Positions 23,984 to 31,504 of a stretch of DNA of 57,334 nt are shown piece by piece. The stretch's first letter is position 1; the number at the start of each line of letters is the position of its first letter. Below the pieces are notes generated by a model. That model was not told the DNA's origin, ran no database searches, and saw nothing but the letters and a program-made list of their open reading frames with translations. This DNA is from Alphaproteobacteria bacterium (GTDB lineage: Bacteria > Pseudomonadota > Alphaproteobacteria > Micavibrionales > UBA2020): the NCBI GenBank assembly GCA_004297545.1, contig SCTB01000051.1, forward strand, positions 1 through 57,334. The letters run 5' to 3'. A program made the translations under genes and the position numbers.

Positions 23984-24628
23984 CTACCCGCGTCCTATAA
24001 CGGGATAGATCATCTGGACATCCTTGAGCGGAATATCCTTTTCTTCCAGCGGGTTAAACTGCTGCACCCGTATCTTTCCGCCCTGCTGGCGCACGAGGCG
24101 CTTGATGTAAGCATCGCCGTTTTTCATCTGGATGACGCAGTCCTTGTTGGCTTCGGCCGGGCGGCCGGGGTGAATGTAGATCAGCTCGCCGCGGTAGTAA
24201 CGCGGCTCCATTGAATCGGAAAAGACGTAGATGGCGAAGGCATTCTGGACGCCCATCTGCGCCGGATGGCGCTGCACCCAGTCGATGACTTCGCCGTTCG
24301 CGAGATTGAGCCCGCCGCCCTTGCGCCCGATATCGGTGCCGCCCGCGGCATAGCCATAGACCGGCACACGCACGCTGTCGTAATAGGGCGCGTTCGTCGC
24401 CTCGCCAAAGCCGCGCGACCCGCGCGGTCCTTGCGGATATTCAAGGTCCAGCTTGAGGCCGATATAGGCCTCGATCACGGGGATTTCCGAGGCCTTTATC
24501 TGGCGCTGGCCGTAGAGCATGCGGTTCACGGCGGAAGCGTTCAGCCCCATGCGCTCGGCAAGTCCACGCTGCGTGAGGCCCGGCGTATTTTCGATGGTAT
24601 CGCGGATTTTGTCGTGGATGCGCGTCAT
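23984..24628 (-). CDS. S24-family repressor (CI/LexA-like) with XRE helix-turn-helix
   Basis: 214 residues from the ATG at 24626-24628. The helix-turn-helix spans about 18-40 (LTQRGLAERMGLNASAVNRM). The S24 peptidase domain has Ser139 in FSDSMEPRYYRGE and Lys176 in GDAYIKRLV, the catalytic pair of self-cleaving repressors; Ala95-Gly96 (YAAGGT) is a plausible cleavage bond. It would bind the dyads upstream and be inactivated after RecA activation, as in phage CI. It diverges from small phage-like genes, which suggests a prophage remnant regulator. Confidence 0.88.
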   Translation of the reverse strand: MTRIHDKIRDTIENTPGLTQRGLAERMGLNASAVNRMLYGQRQIKASEIPVIEAYIGLKLDLEYPQGPRGSRGFGEATNAPYYDSVRVPVYGYAAGGTDIGRKGGGLNLANGEVIDWVQRHPAQMGVQNAFAIYVFSDSMEPRYYRGELIYIHPGRPAEANKDCVIQMKNGDAYIKRLVRQQGGKIRVQQFNPLEEKDIPLKDVQMIYPVIGRG

Positions 24629-24643
24629 GATTACATCATAGCA

Positions 24644-24660
24644 TTTCTCATTTTGAGAAA
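24644..24660. promoter_or_regulatory. Likely operator of the S24 repressor
   Basis: Perfect dyad TTTCTCA-TTT-TGAGAAA, 15 bases upstream of the repressor start codon. The position suits autoregulation. Confidence 0.6.
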
Positions 24661-24720
24661 AAAGCAATTTTTTGTGAATTATATATCTAGTATTATCAGT
24701 TATTTATAAACAAACACAAA

Positions 24721-24753
24721 ATTTGTCTGGACAAATAGTTGCGAATATCGCAA
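24721..24753. promoter_or_regulatory. Two further dyads in the divergent control region
   Basis: ATTTGTC-TG-GACAAAT (24721-24736) and TTGCG-AATAT-CGCAA (24739-24753), both perfect. They precede the plus-strand phage-like genes, but differ in sequence from the 24644 dyad, so they may bind another regulator. Confidence 0.5.
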
Positions 24754-24797
24754 TATTTAGGCAGTTCTGTTTTATTATCCAGGGGAGAAAAGGAACA

Positions 24798-25235
24798 ATG
24801 AACTGGTACAAGGCTTTTCACGGACTGCCCTACGATCCGCAACTGGCCGTCGTCGCCAAGCGCGCCGGCATCAGCCGGGCGGAAGTGCTGGCGCTGATGA
24901 TCGCGCTGATGGACCATGCGAGCCAGAACAACCCGCGCGGCAGCCTGGAGCGGCTGGATGCGGAAAAGCTTGCCCTCGCGCTCGACCTCGACGTGTCGCA
25001 AATCGAAACATCGCTACAAGCCCTGCGCGACAAGGGGCTGGTGGCTCAGGATAACACGCTGTCGGACTGGGCAGGTCGGCAGAACACCTCGACCGACCGC
25101 GTGCGCGCCTACCGGGCCCGCCACCGCAAGCATCTGCGGCGAAACGGCGTGGCGGACGACGATGCGCCCGCCGTTATAGCCGCGCGTCACGCGCGCCTGC
25201 GGGGCAGGGACGGGAGTGCGGCGCATGAATTCTAG
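24798..25235 (+). CDS. Phage-like protein with winged-helix-type N-terminus
   Basis: 145 residues from the ATG at 24798 (GGGGAGAAAAGGA upstream). The N-terminal MNWYKAFHGLPYDPQLAVVA, followed by helical segments ending in LQALRDKGLVAQDN, looks like a DNA-binding or replication-initiation helper of phage type. The C-terminus is very Arg-rich (RVRAYRARHRKHLRRN) and could bind nucleic acid. It is the first gene diverging from the S24 repressor and overlaps the next by 11 bp. Family name not certain. Confidence 0.68.
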   Translation: MNWYKAFHGLPYDPQLAVVAKRAGISRAEVLALMIALMDHASQNNPRGSLERLDAEKLALALDLDVSQIETSLQALRDKGLVAQDNTLSDWAGRQNTSTDRVRAYRARHRKHLRRNGVADDDAPAVIAARHARLRGRDGSAAHEF

Positions 25236-25788
25236 ACAGTGTCCCGTGCCGCCGTCAAAATCCCGCGAACACATGTTTGCCGACCCCTGGGAGGGATGGA
25301 AACCCGCCTGGGGCCGTGGCGATGCAACGCCGCATGCGTTGCAGGAGCGTCATTCACCCAGCATGGCGGTCGCGCTGCGCGCGCCGCAGGGCCGTTCGGC
25401 GGAATGCAGCCAGCGCCGCATTGTCGATGCGCGGCTGTGGGAGGCGATGACGCAAGCGCAGCAGGACGCCGCGCTGGAAATCGCGCGCGTCTTCGAAAGT
25501 TTAAGCCGCGGCATCGGCTTTCAGGTATCCGACTGGACGAAAACGCCTTCCATGCGCGGCGGCGCAAACCCCGCGGAAATCCACGCGCGCCTCTTGAGCG
25601 GCTATGTGGACTGGACCCTGCGCTGCCGGAAAGCGGGCGTCAGCCATTCGATGATCATCGATGTTCTCGTTTTCGGCTTTTCCTGCCAGGCGCTGGACAG
25701 TGACCGCCGGGTGCGCAAAGGAAGCACGAAAGCCAACCTTCTGAAAGGCCTCAGCTTATACTGCGAGGTCAAGGGATGGCCTTCGTGA
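25225..25788 (+). CDS. Phage-associated protein of unknown function
   Basis: 187 residues from the ATG at 25225 inside the preceding gene's end. The first half is Pro/Arg-rich and probably disordered; the second half is helical (DAALEIARVFESLSRGIGF, RLLSGYVDWTLRCRKAGVSH) and resembles small regulatory proteins near alphaproteobacterial phage-type genes. No catalytic motif seen. Translational overlap places it with the upstream gene under the S24 control region. Confidence 0.6.
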   Translation: MNSRQCPVPPSKSREHMFADPWEGWKPAWGRGDATPHALQERHSPSMAVALRAPQGRSAECSQRRIVDARLWEAMTQAQQDAALEIARVFESLSRGIGFQVSDWTKTPSMRGGANPAEIHARLLSGYVDWTLRCRKAGVSHSMIIDVLVFGFSCQALDSDRRVRKGSTKANLLKGLSLYCEVKGWPS

Positions 25789-25803
25789 TGCAGGGGCGCT
25801 ATA

Positions 25804-26100
25804 ATGCTTTCCATGAACAAGCTGCCGCCCCTGATCGACGACTTTCTACGCTCCGTGACGCCGGATCCCGACAAGGGGCCCGTCAGGGAATTGCAGGACC
25901 GCTACGACGACCGCAGACGCGAGCAGCAGCGGGCGGTGAACGGCAACCTGCCCTTCAATTTACCGCACAACAGCCCGGAGTTCATGGTCGAGATGCGCAT
26001 CCGCGACTGGGTCCGCCGCATGGAGGCGGAACGCGCGGAGCTGGAGCGCATCAGGAAAGAAAATGCGGCGCCGCCGCATAAGAAACCGCCCGCCCCTTAA
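25804..26100 (+). CDS. Small charged protein with KKPPAP tail
   Basis: 98 residues. AGGGG lies about 9 bases before the ATG at 25804; an ATG at 25813 is an alternative. Highly charged and helical (RYDDRRREQQRAVNG, RIRDWVRRMEAERAELERI), then PHKKPPAP at the very end (tail 2). No family recognised. It follows the phage-like pair by 15 bases and may share their transcript. Confidence 0.65.
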   Translation: MLSMNKLPPLIDDFLRSVTPDPDKGPVRELQDRYDDRRREQQRAVNGNLPFNLPHNSPEFMVEMRIRDWVRRMEAERAELERIRKENAAPPHKKPPAP

Positions 26101-26251
26101 GCGGCTTTTTTGCGAAACAAAGTTTCTTTTTGTACGCGCGTTTTAGAAAAACGGCGCGAAAATGCGGTGGAATCACGCTTTTTTAACAGTCCCTTAAGAA
26201 ACTCCTGATAGTTTGGATTCATCGAGGCTTTTTTCGCAATTCGAGGGATTC

Positions 26252-26599
26252 ATGACTGACACCCCCGCTGCAACTGCATCACTGCGTGCCGCTTTCGCGA
26301 AAAATGCCGTACTCCCCAGGAAACAAATCGCCGCCGCCGAGAAATTCATCAGCCACCTGACGGATACCATCGCGCAGGGGCTTACGCCCTCGCCCGAAGA
26401 CCTGCAGGCGGGCAAGAAGCTGCTGCAGAAGATCGAGAACCAGACCGAGATCTTCATGTTCAACGCGGCCATCCTGGCCGGGCAGGAAGCCTCTACAGAC
26501 GGCGATCTCGATCGCAAGCTCCAGGCCATCAGCGACGGCATAGACCTTGCGGAGGCCACTTCCAGCCGTTTACGCGAGACTTTAAAGTCCTTCGCCTGA
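26252..26599 (+). CDS. Small helical protein of unknown function
   Basis: 115 residues from the ATG at 26252 (GAGGGA 5 bases upstream). Predominantly helical and acidic at the end (GDLDRKLQAISDGIDLAEAT), no signal or membrane segment, no tail motif. It could be a structural or chaperone-like partner of a larger protein, but nothing specific supports this. Confidence 0.65.
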   Translation: MTDTPAATASLRAAFAKNAVLPRKQIAAAEKFISHLTDTIAQGLTPSPEDLQAGKKLLQKIENQTEIFMFNAAILAGQEASTDGDLDRKLQAISDGIDLAEATSSRLRETLKSFA

Positions 26600-26632
26600 C
26601 CTCCATTTCCTTCCGTTTTTGTATTTTTCATA

Positions 26633-26662
26633 TTGCTATAATATTACGCAATGTGCTAGTAT
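26633..26662 (+). promoter_or_regulatory. Candidate promoter of 26703 ankyrin gene
   Basis: TTGCTA (26633-26638), an 18-base spacer, TAGTAT (26657-26662), with TG two bases before the -10 box (extended -10 form), 41 bases before the start. Confidence 0.5.
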
Positions 26663-26702
26663 CAGCCGTTCATTAATGCCTTGGGGCGGACGGGAAACGG
26701 AC

Positions 26703-27284
26703 ATGGCCGGCGCTTTATCTCTCATATTCATGAAAGTCAGAGACAGGATTGAACCTCCGTCCCAGGGGGTGCTGAACGAAAGGCTTTTACGGGCGCAGAA
26801 GCGGGGACTGGAAAGCCATGTGCTGTACCTGCTGCAAAAAGGCGCTCATGCCGACACCTCTGAAACCGGAGCCCGGACCCTGCTCATCGACGCCGCAGCC
26901 GCACGGCAGCCCGGCATTGTCGCGGCCCTTCTTGAACACAACGCCGATGTGAACGCCACCGGACCAGACGGCGCCACGGCGCTGATGTGCGCTGCCGGAC
27001 AGGGCGACATGCGCTGCGCGACCCTGCTGATGACTGCCGGCGCCGATCTGCTGCGAAAGGACAATTCCGGCAGGACGGCCTTCGACCATGCCGCCGAGGC
27101 CCTGAACTGGAACGCAAAGCTGGAATGGACGCTGAAGCTGGAAACGCAAAAAGCCCTCGACGAAGCCGCCAAGGCCCCGCCCCCGCCGTTAGAAGAACCC
27201 GCCCCCTTCGTCGCCGACGTGACGACGGGCCAGGCACTGAATCTTTCGCGCCCGCTGCGCCTGAAGACCGGAGCGATGTCGTAA
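26703..27284 (+). CDS. Ankyrin-repeat protein with SRPLRL tail
   Basis: 193 residues from the ATG at 26703; the frame extends upstream into the promoter, so earlier starts are rejected. Three to four ankyrin units (LQKGAHADTSETGARTLLI, EHNADVNATGPDGATALMC, TAGADLLRKDNSGRTAFDH), a Pro/Glu linker, then VTTGQALNLSRPLRLKTG, a variant of tail 1 with RP in place of KP. Likely single-gene unit. Confidence 0.82.
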   Translation: MAGALSLIFMKVRDRIEPPSQGVLNERLLRAQKRGLESHVLYLLQKGAHADTSETGARTLLIDAAAARQPGIVAALLEHNADVNATGPDGATALMCAAGQGDMRCATLLMTAGADLLRKDNSGRTAFDHAAEALNWNAKLEWTLKLETQKALDEAAKAPPPPLEEPAPFVADVTTGQALNLSRPLRLKTGAMS

Positions 27285-27375
27285 GGGCCTGCCGGGATTT
27301 TCCATCTGGACCCGCGGCTTCTTGCAGCGTATAGTCGTTTCCCTAATACAATTTTATTTATTGGAATCGCCGCCC

Positions 27376-29094
27376 ATGCCGATGTGGCAACACAACCGCA
27401 AGCCGTCGCCGCCGCAGCATGCCGTCCATACGCCGGTTGCAGCCGAAGCGCTGTCGGCCGACCTGATGGATGCGGTCGCCGCCAATGACATGGCGGCCGC
27501 CCGGAAAGTCTTCGACCGCGCCTTCTGGGACAAATCCGACTTCAGGCCCGACGGCTATCACCTGCTGCACGCGGTGAAACGCGGTAATCGCGACATGGCG
27601 AAACTGCTGACGACGCACGGCGCCAGATGGACGCCCGAGGAAAGCCGGATCGCAAGGCGGATGACCGGGCCCGAACCCTGGAGCGCCGTCGAAGGCGTCC
27701 TGCGACAGGCCGGCATGCGCACGCAATTCACCGAAGCCGAGTTGCGCGATATCAATCCCGTGCTGATGACAGCCTGGGCGCGCCGCAGCGTCGAGCATGC
27801 CGAACAGCGGAATTCCCCCGACGCGGAGCGGCAGCGCCGCGAGCTGGAGCGCGTGACGGTCACCGGCATCGTCCTGCTGATGAAGAGCGGCGATACCCAG
27901 CAGGCGATCGGGCTGCTGCTGGCCCGCGGAAAGAAATTCGGCGACGGCAGTCCGCAGAACCCTCTCGATGTGTCGCGGGAGGCAAGCGAGATGGCCGCGC
28001 TGGAGCCGCAGGCGCCGGTCACCGTCCTGAAATTCCTCGATGCGCTGAAAGCGCGGGGGCTCGACGTGAAGCCGGTCAGGCTTTCCGGCACGCTGATGAC
28101 GCTGGCCCCCGGGCTGATCAAGGAAATCGACGCGCGCGGGCTTTTGAGCGAGGGGCAGGCGGAAGACCGCATGTCGCTGGCCTGGAACTGGGCCTGCATC
28201 CAGCCAAAAATCGACATGGGCGGCGGCGCTGTCATCGAGCTGCCGCCGGACTTCGTCGAGGAAAGGCACGCCACGCTGGCGCAGGCCGCGAAAGTGCTGT
28301 TCCGCAAGGACCGCCCCGCGTCGGCGGCGGAAGCCGACTATTTCGTCGGCATGCATGAATCCCGCGCGAAAACGACGCCCTATGCCCTGGCGCGCATGGA
28401 AACGGCGCTGCTCGACACCGGGTTCTTCGACAGCCCCGCTTTCACGGTAAAGCATCTGCGGCAGCTGGCGGACACAGCCCCCGGTGACGCAGGATGCGGC
28501 GTCAGGAACCTCTCTGACAATTTCAACCGCCTTGCCTCGGCGCGGCTGATCGCGGATCACGGTGCGGAGAAATTTTTGTCGTCTGCAAAATTTCATGAAA
28601 TCGAAACCGCGCACCGCCTGCGCGCCTGGAAGGCCTCCCCGGCCGAGGCCGTGAAGATTCTCGATTACCTGGCCTCGCAGGTAAAAAAGGACGCCGTGCC
28701 GGACAGCGTCGTCGCGGCGCTGAAAACCCTGCGTGACGGCGGCGCCGATTTTTCGCGCGTCGAGCCGATGCGCTATCTCGGGAAAAAAGCGCCGGGCCTT
28801 TGCAAGACGCTGCTGGATCTTGGCATCGTGGCCGCGCGCGATATCGACCTTGATGCTCTTGCGCGCCGCAGCGGCGGCGAATTGCGCCCGCTCACCCCGC
28901 GCACGGCGGAGGGCTTTGCCGACCAGGAGTTCATGTGCCAGATCGTGCTGGAATCGCTCGCGCCCGACAAATTCATCCCTCTCCGGGCGCAGCCCGACGT
29001 GAGTTACCAGCGCGAATTCCTGCGCGAATACACCACGAACCCGCAGATGAAACGCCGCTTTATGGCAGGCCGCATCCACGCGCCGAAACCCTGA
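27376..29094 (+). CDS. Large ankyrin-like helical repeat protein with APKP end
   Basis: 572 residues from the ATG at 27376. The N-terminal 100 residues hold two degenerate ankyrin-like units (LMDAVAANDMAAARKVFDRA, LLHAVKRGNRDMAKLLTTHG). The rest is helical with scattered similar units (TVLKFLDALKARGLDVK, LKTLRDGGADFSRVE) and no catalytic motif. It ends RIHAPKP, a weak tail 2. The large eroded repeat array resembles the genes at 37290 and 44912. Probable interaction scaffold; function unknown. Confidence 0.75.
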   Translation: MPMWQHNRKPSPPQHAVHTPVAAEALSADLMDAVAANDMAAARKVFDRAFWDKSDFRPDGYHLLHAVKRGNRDMAKLLTTHGARWTPEESRIARRMTGPEPWSAVEGVLRQAGMRTQFTEAELRDINPVLMTAWARRSVEHAEQRNSPDAERQRRELERVTVTGIVLLMKSGDTQQAIGLLLARGKKFGDGSPQNPLDVSREASEMAALEPQAPVTVLKFLDALKARGLDVKPVRLSGTLMTLAPGLIKEIDARGLLSEGQAEDRMSLAWNWACIQPKIDMGGGAVIELPPDFVEERHATLAQAAKVLFRKDRPASAAEADYFVGMHESRAKTTPYALARMETALLDTGFFDSPAFTVKHLRQLADTAPGDAGCGVRNLSDNFNRLASARLIADHGAEKFLSSAKFHEIETAHRLRAWKASPAEAVKILDYLASQVKKDAVPDSVVAALKTLRDGGADFSRVEPMRYLGKKAPGLCKTLLDLGIVAARDIDLDALARRSGGELRPLTPRTAEGFADQEFMCQIVLESLAPDKFIPLRAQPDVSYQREFLREYTTNPQMKRRFMAGRIHAPKP

Positions 29095-29171
29095 TTGACT
29101 CTGACAAACCTTCCGGCCGCCTTGGCCCTGGGGGGCGTTCCTGATACTATGAACGCAGGGGTACGTTTGGC

Positions 29172-29498
29172 ATGACGCGCAAGCCGGAAAAAAATCAGCC
29201 GGAGGAAAATCGGCCGGAAAAGAAAAAGCTCTCTTTCAAGCAGCGGCTGAAGGAAGCCTTTAACGGCGTTTCGCGCAAGGAGCTGGCGGCGATATTCAGG
29301 GATACGCTGAAGGATCTGCGCCGGCCGCAGGAGATCGGCCTTTTGGTCGGATCCTCGTTCATCCCGGGCGGCTGGATCGGATACGGCGTCTACCGGGTCG
29401 CCAAATACCGCCGTAAAAAAGCCGCCAACGATAACCCGGAGCCGGAGCCGGAGCCGAAAGAATCAAGGCCCAAGGGTCCCAAACCTCCCGCGCCCTGA
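29172..29498 (+). CDS. Small membrane-anchored protein with KPPAP tail (paralog of 31145)
   Basis: 108 residues. A Lys/Glu-rich start, a basic amphipathic helix (LSFKQRLKEAFNGVSRKEL), one hydrophobic Gly-rich segment (IGLLVGSSFIPGGWIGYGVY, about 55-74), a basic patch and a Pro/Glu end closing PKGPKPPAP (tail 2). It shares this layout and the IPGGxIGY core with the 109-residue protein at 31145. No known family. The core could be a single-pass or re-entrant membrane segment. Confidence 0.72.
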   Translation: MTRKPEKNQPEENRPEKKKLSFKQRLKEAFNGVSRKELAAIFRDTLKDLRRPQEIGLLVGSSFIPGGWIGYGVYRVAKYRRKKAANDNPEPEPEPKESRPKGPKPPAP

Positions 29499-29710
29499 CG
29501 CCGTTAAGATATCGGATTTTTAAATTTTTGATATATTTCAGTATTTTAAATAGATATTTGCGGCCTGCGCAAATATGCCTCCCCTTGCTATTTAACATAT
29601 TTTTAAGAGGCATGCCCTATAATTTGAAGTAAGAAAAACGGCATCCCGAGTCACCGTATTCAAGCCCTCGGGGGAAGATTTTAAGAAGAATTAAGTTCGG
29701 GTGGAACAAC

Positions 29711-30454
29711 GTGGCAATCGGCTATCAATTCAACGGTAAAAATCTCGACTCGCTGAACGCAAAATTTCTTGAATGCGTGGCGAAGCACGATGCCGACCGC
29801 GCCATGCACTTCCTGAACGGCGGCGCGAATATCAACGAGCGCGACGCAAACGACGATACGGCGCTGCTGTATGCCGTACGCGGGGGCGATATCAAGATGG
29901 CGCTGATGCTCATCTCCAAGCATGCGAGTCTCGATGCCCAGGATAAAGACGGCGCGACCGCTTTGATTATCGCATCGAAAAAAGGGGATATTCAGCTTGT
30001 CAAAGCGCTGATTGAGGCCAACGCGGACATCAATATAGAGGACAGCCACGGGAAGAAAGCGCTGGATTACGCGATGCGCTCGGCCGACCCGCAGCTGGTC
30101 GAGTTGTTCGAAAAGCCGCTCAAGCAGATTCTCAACCGCATTCCGTCCTCGGATCTTGCGCAGGCGCTTCGGGCGTCGCACCAAAATCTTGACGACATCG
30201 ACCCGGCCTCGGGCAATACGATACTGACCTGGGCCGCCAGCCAGAGGGGCCAGGAAAGCCTGGCGCTGGCCTTCATCGAGGCGGGCGCCAACCTGCAGGT
30301 GAGAAACCGCGACGGCAAGACGGCGATAGACATCGCGCGCGAAACCAACAACTCGCCGATGCTGAAGCTGCTGGAAGAAGCGCAAAAACACAAACCCGGC
30401 CTGGTCATCGAAAACCGCGGCCCATTGAAGCCGCTCTTCACCACAACGAACTGA
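29711..30454 (+). CDS. Ankyrin-repeat protein
   Basis: 247 residues, GTG start. Six or seven ankyrin units: four good ones (NGGANINERDANDDTALLY, SKHASLDAQDKDGATALII, EANADINIEDSHGKKALDY), a spacer, then two more (DIDPASGNTILTWAAS, EAGANLQVRNRDGKTAIDI). The end is GLVIENRGPLKPLFTTTN, which at best is a divergent tail. It lies between the two related small membrane proteins at 29172 and 31145. Confidence 0.85.
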   Translation: MAIGYQFNGKNLDSLNAKFLECVAKHDADRAMHFLNGGANINERDANDDTALLYAVRGGDIKMALMLISKHASLDAQDKDGATALIIASKKGDIQLVKALIEANADINIEDSHGKKALDYAMRSADPQLVELFEKPLKQILNRIPSSDLAQALRASHQNLDDIDPASGNTILTWAASQRGQESLALAFIEAGANLQVRNRDGKTAIDIARETNNSPMLKLLEEAQKHKPGLVIENRGPLKPLFTTTN

Positions 30455-30475
30455 AAAGGCGCGAAAACTTCGCGC

Positions 30476-30504
30476 TTGAGAATTTACATATTATAGTTTA
30501 TAGT
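30476..30504 (+). promoter_or_regulatory. Candidate promoter of 30534/31145 operon
   Basis: TTGAGA (30476-30481), a 17-base spacer, TATAGT (30499-30504), 30 bases before the start at 30534. Confidence 0.6.
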
Positions 30505-30533
30505 CGCCCCGCACCGTAAAAGCGGGATTTTTT

Positions 30534-31148
30534 ATGACCGACGACAGCAACCCCAGCGAACATTACCTGGCCGCCGTGAAAGCGGGCGATCTGGCCGGGC
30601 TGGATGCTGCGCTGAATGATGGCGCGGACCTCTATGCGATTGGCGGCGGGCTTTGCGCCATGTCGATCGCCATCCAGAACGGGCAAACAGGCGTGGCCGC
30701 CGAGCTTTTGCGCCGGGAGTTCAACCCTGACTTCCTGAGCGAAGGGCACGGAACGACTCCGCTGCAGGTCGCCTGCGGCTGGGGAAGAACCGAAATTGCG
30801 AAAATGCTGATCCAGCACGGCGCAAACGTCAACCATATCGACGCCCACAACAACGACGCGCTGTGCTGGGCGCTCGAATACAATTATCCGGAAGCCGTCG
30901 ACCTGCTGCTGGACCAGGGCGCCGATCCGCGCCTCGCCCGGAACTATGGCGTCGTTCTCGCGCGCGACCCGAACCTTGAGAAAATCGTGGACTATTTTAT
31001 GGACCTGACGGCCGACACGCCTGCCGCCGGCAGGCGTCAGGGCGAAAAACTCGCGCAGACCTTGCGGGAAGGGATTGCGGATGATATCAGTGTCAGGACA
31101 TTACGGCTGAAATCTTCCCGCAGCTCCTTTGCAAGGCTGACCTTATGA
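30534..31148 (+). CDS. Ankyrin-repeat protein with tail-1 variant
   Basis: 204 residues. About four ankyrin units (LNDGADLYAIGGGLCAMSI, GTTPLQVACGWGRTEIAKM, QHGANVNHIDAHNNDALCW, DQGADPRLARNYG), a helix, and the end DDISVRTLRLKSS followed by a Ser/Arg/Leu run. This keeps the D-I-x-V and L-R-L positions of tail 1 without KP. The stop overlaps the next start by 4 bp. Confidence 0.83.
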   Translation: MTDDSNPSEHYLAAVKAGDLAGLDAALNDGADLYAIGGGLCAMSIAIQNGQTGVAAELLRREFNPDFLSEGHGTTPLQVACGWGRTEIAKMLIQHGANVNHIDAHNNDALCWALEYNYPEAVDLLLDQGADPRLARNYGVVLARDPNLEKIVDYFMDLTADTPAAGRRQGEKLAQTLREGIADDISVRTLRLKSSRSSFARLTL

Positions 31149-31474
31149 CCGGAGAGACTCCCGACGACAACAAGCCAGATGAAAACGGCCCGGACGCAGA
31201 GAAGCCCGGACGCGTGCCGCTGCGCCAGCGCCTGCGCGCGAAATTCAATAAAGCCGCAAAGAGCAAGGCGGCGGAGATGATCAAGGACACGGCGGACGAC
31301 CTGAAAAACAGCAACAAGGAACGCGCCGGGCTCGCGGCGGCCGTGATTATCCCGGGCGGGTTTATCGGCTATTACCTCCACCGCCGGCATCAATTCAAGA
31401 AGAAGCACGCGGAGAACGACGATGACGCGCCGCCCGCGCCGCAGGTAAAAAAGCAGCAGCCCCCGAAGCCGTGA
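31145..31474 (+). CDS. Small membrane-anchored protein with PPKP tail (paralog of 29172)
   Basis: 109 residues. Acidic Asp/Glu/Pro start, a basic amphipathic helix (LRQRLRAKFNKAAKSKAAE), a hydrophobic segment (AGLAAAVIIPGGFIGYYLH), a basic patch and a Pro-rich end KKQQPPKP. Domain order and the IPGGxIGY core match the 29172 protein, so they are paralogs with divergent ends. It is translationally coupled to an ankyrin protein. Confidence 0.73.
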   Translation: MTGETPDDNKPDENGPDAEKPGRVPLRQRLRAKFNKAAKSKAAEMIKDTADDLKNSNKERAGLAAAVIIPGGFIGYYLHRRHQFKKKHAENDDDAPPAPQVKKQQPPKP

Positions 31475-31477
31475 CGC

Positions 31478-31504
31478 TTCAGGCGCCCGGCTTGGGCGCC
31501 TGAA
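31478..31504. terminator. 11-bp perfect hairpin at convergent gene ends
   Basis: TTCAGGCGCCC (31478-31488) pairs with GGGCGCCTGAA (31494-31504), loop GGCTT. On the minus strand this stem encodes the APKPGA end and stop codon of the next gene. No T-run follows, so it may act as an mRNA 3' stabiliser more than a terminator. Confidence 0.55.

Noticed and set aside
27358..29079. 573-codon frame antisense to the large ankyrin-like gene
   Set aside because: Composition is typical of a shadow frame (Arg/Gln/His-rich), no ribosome site or domain.
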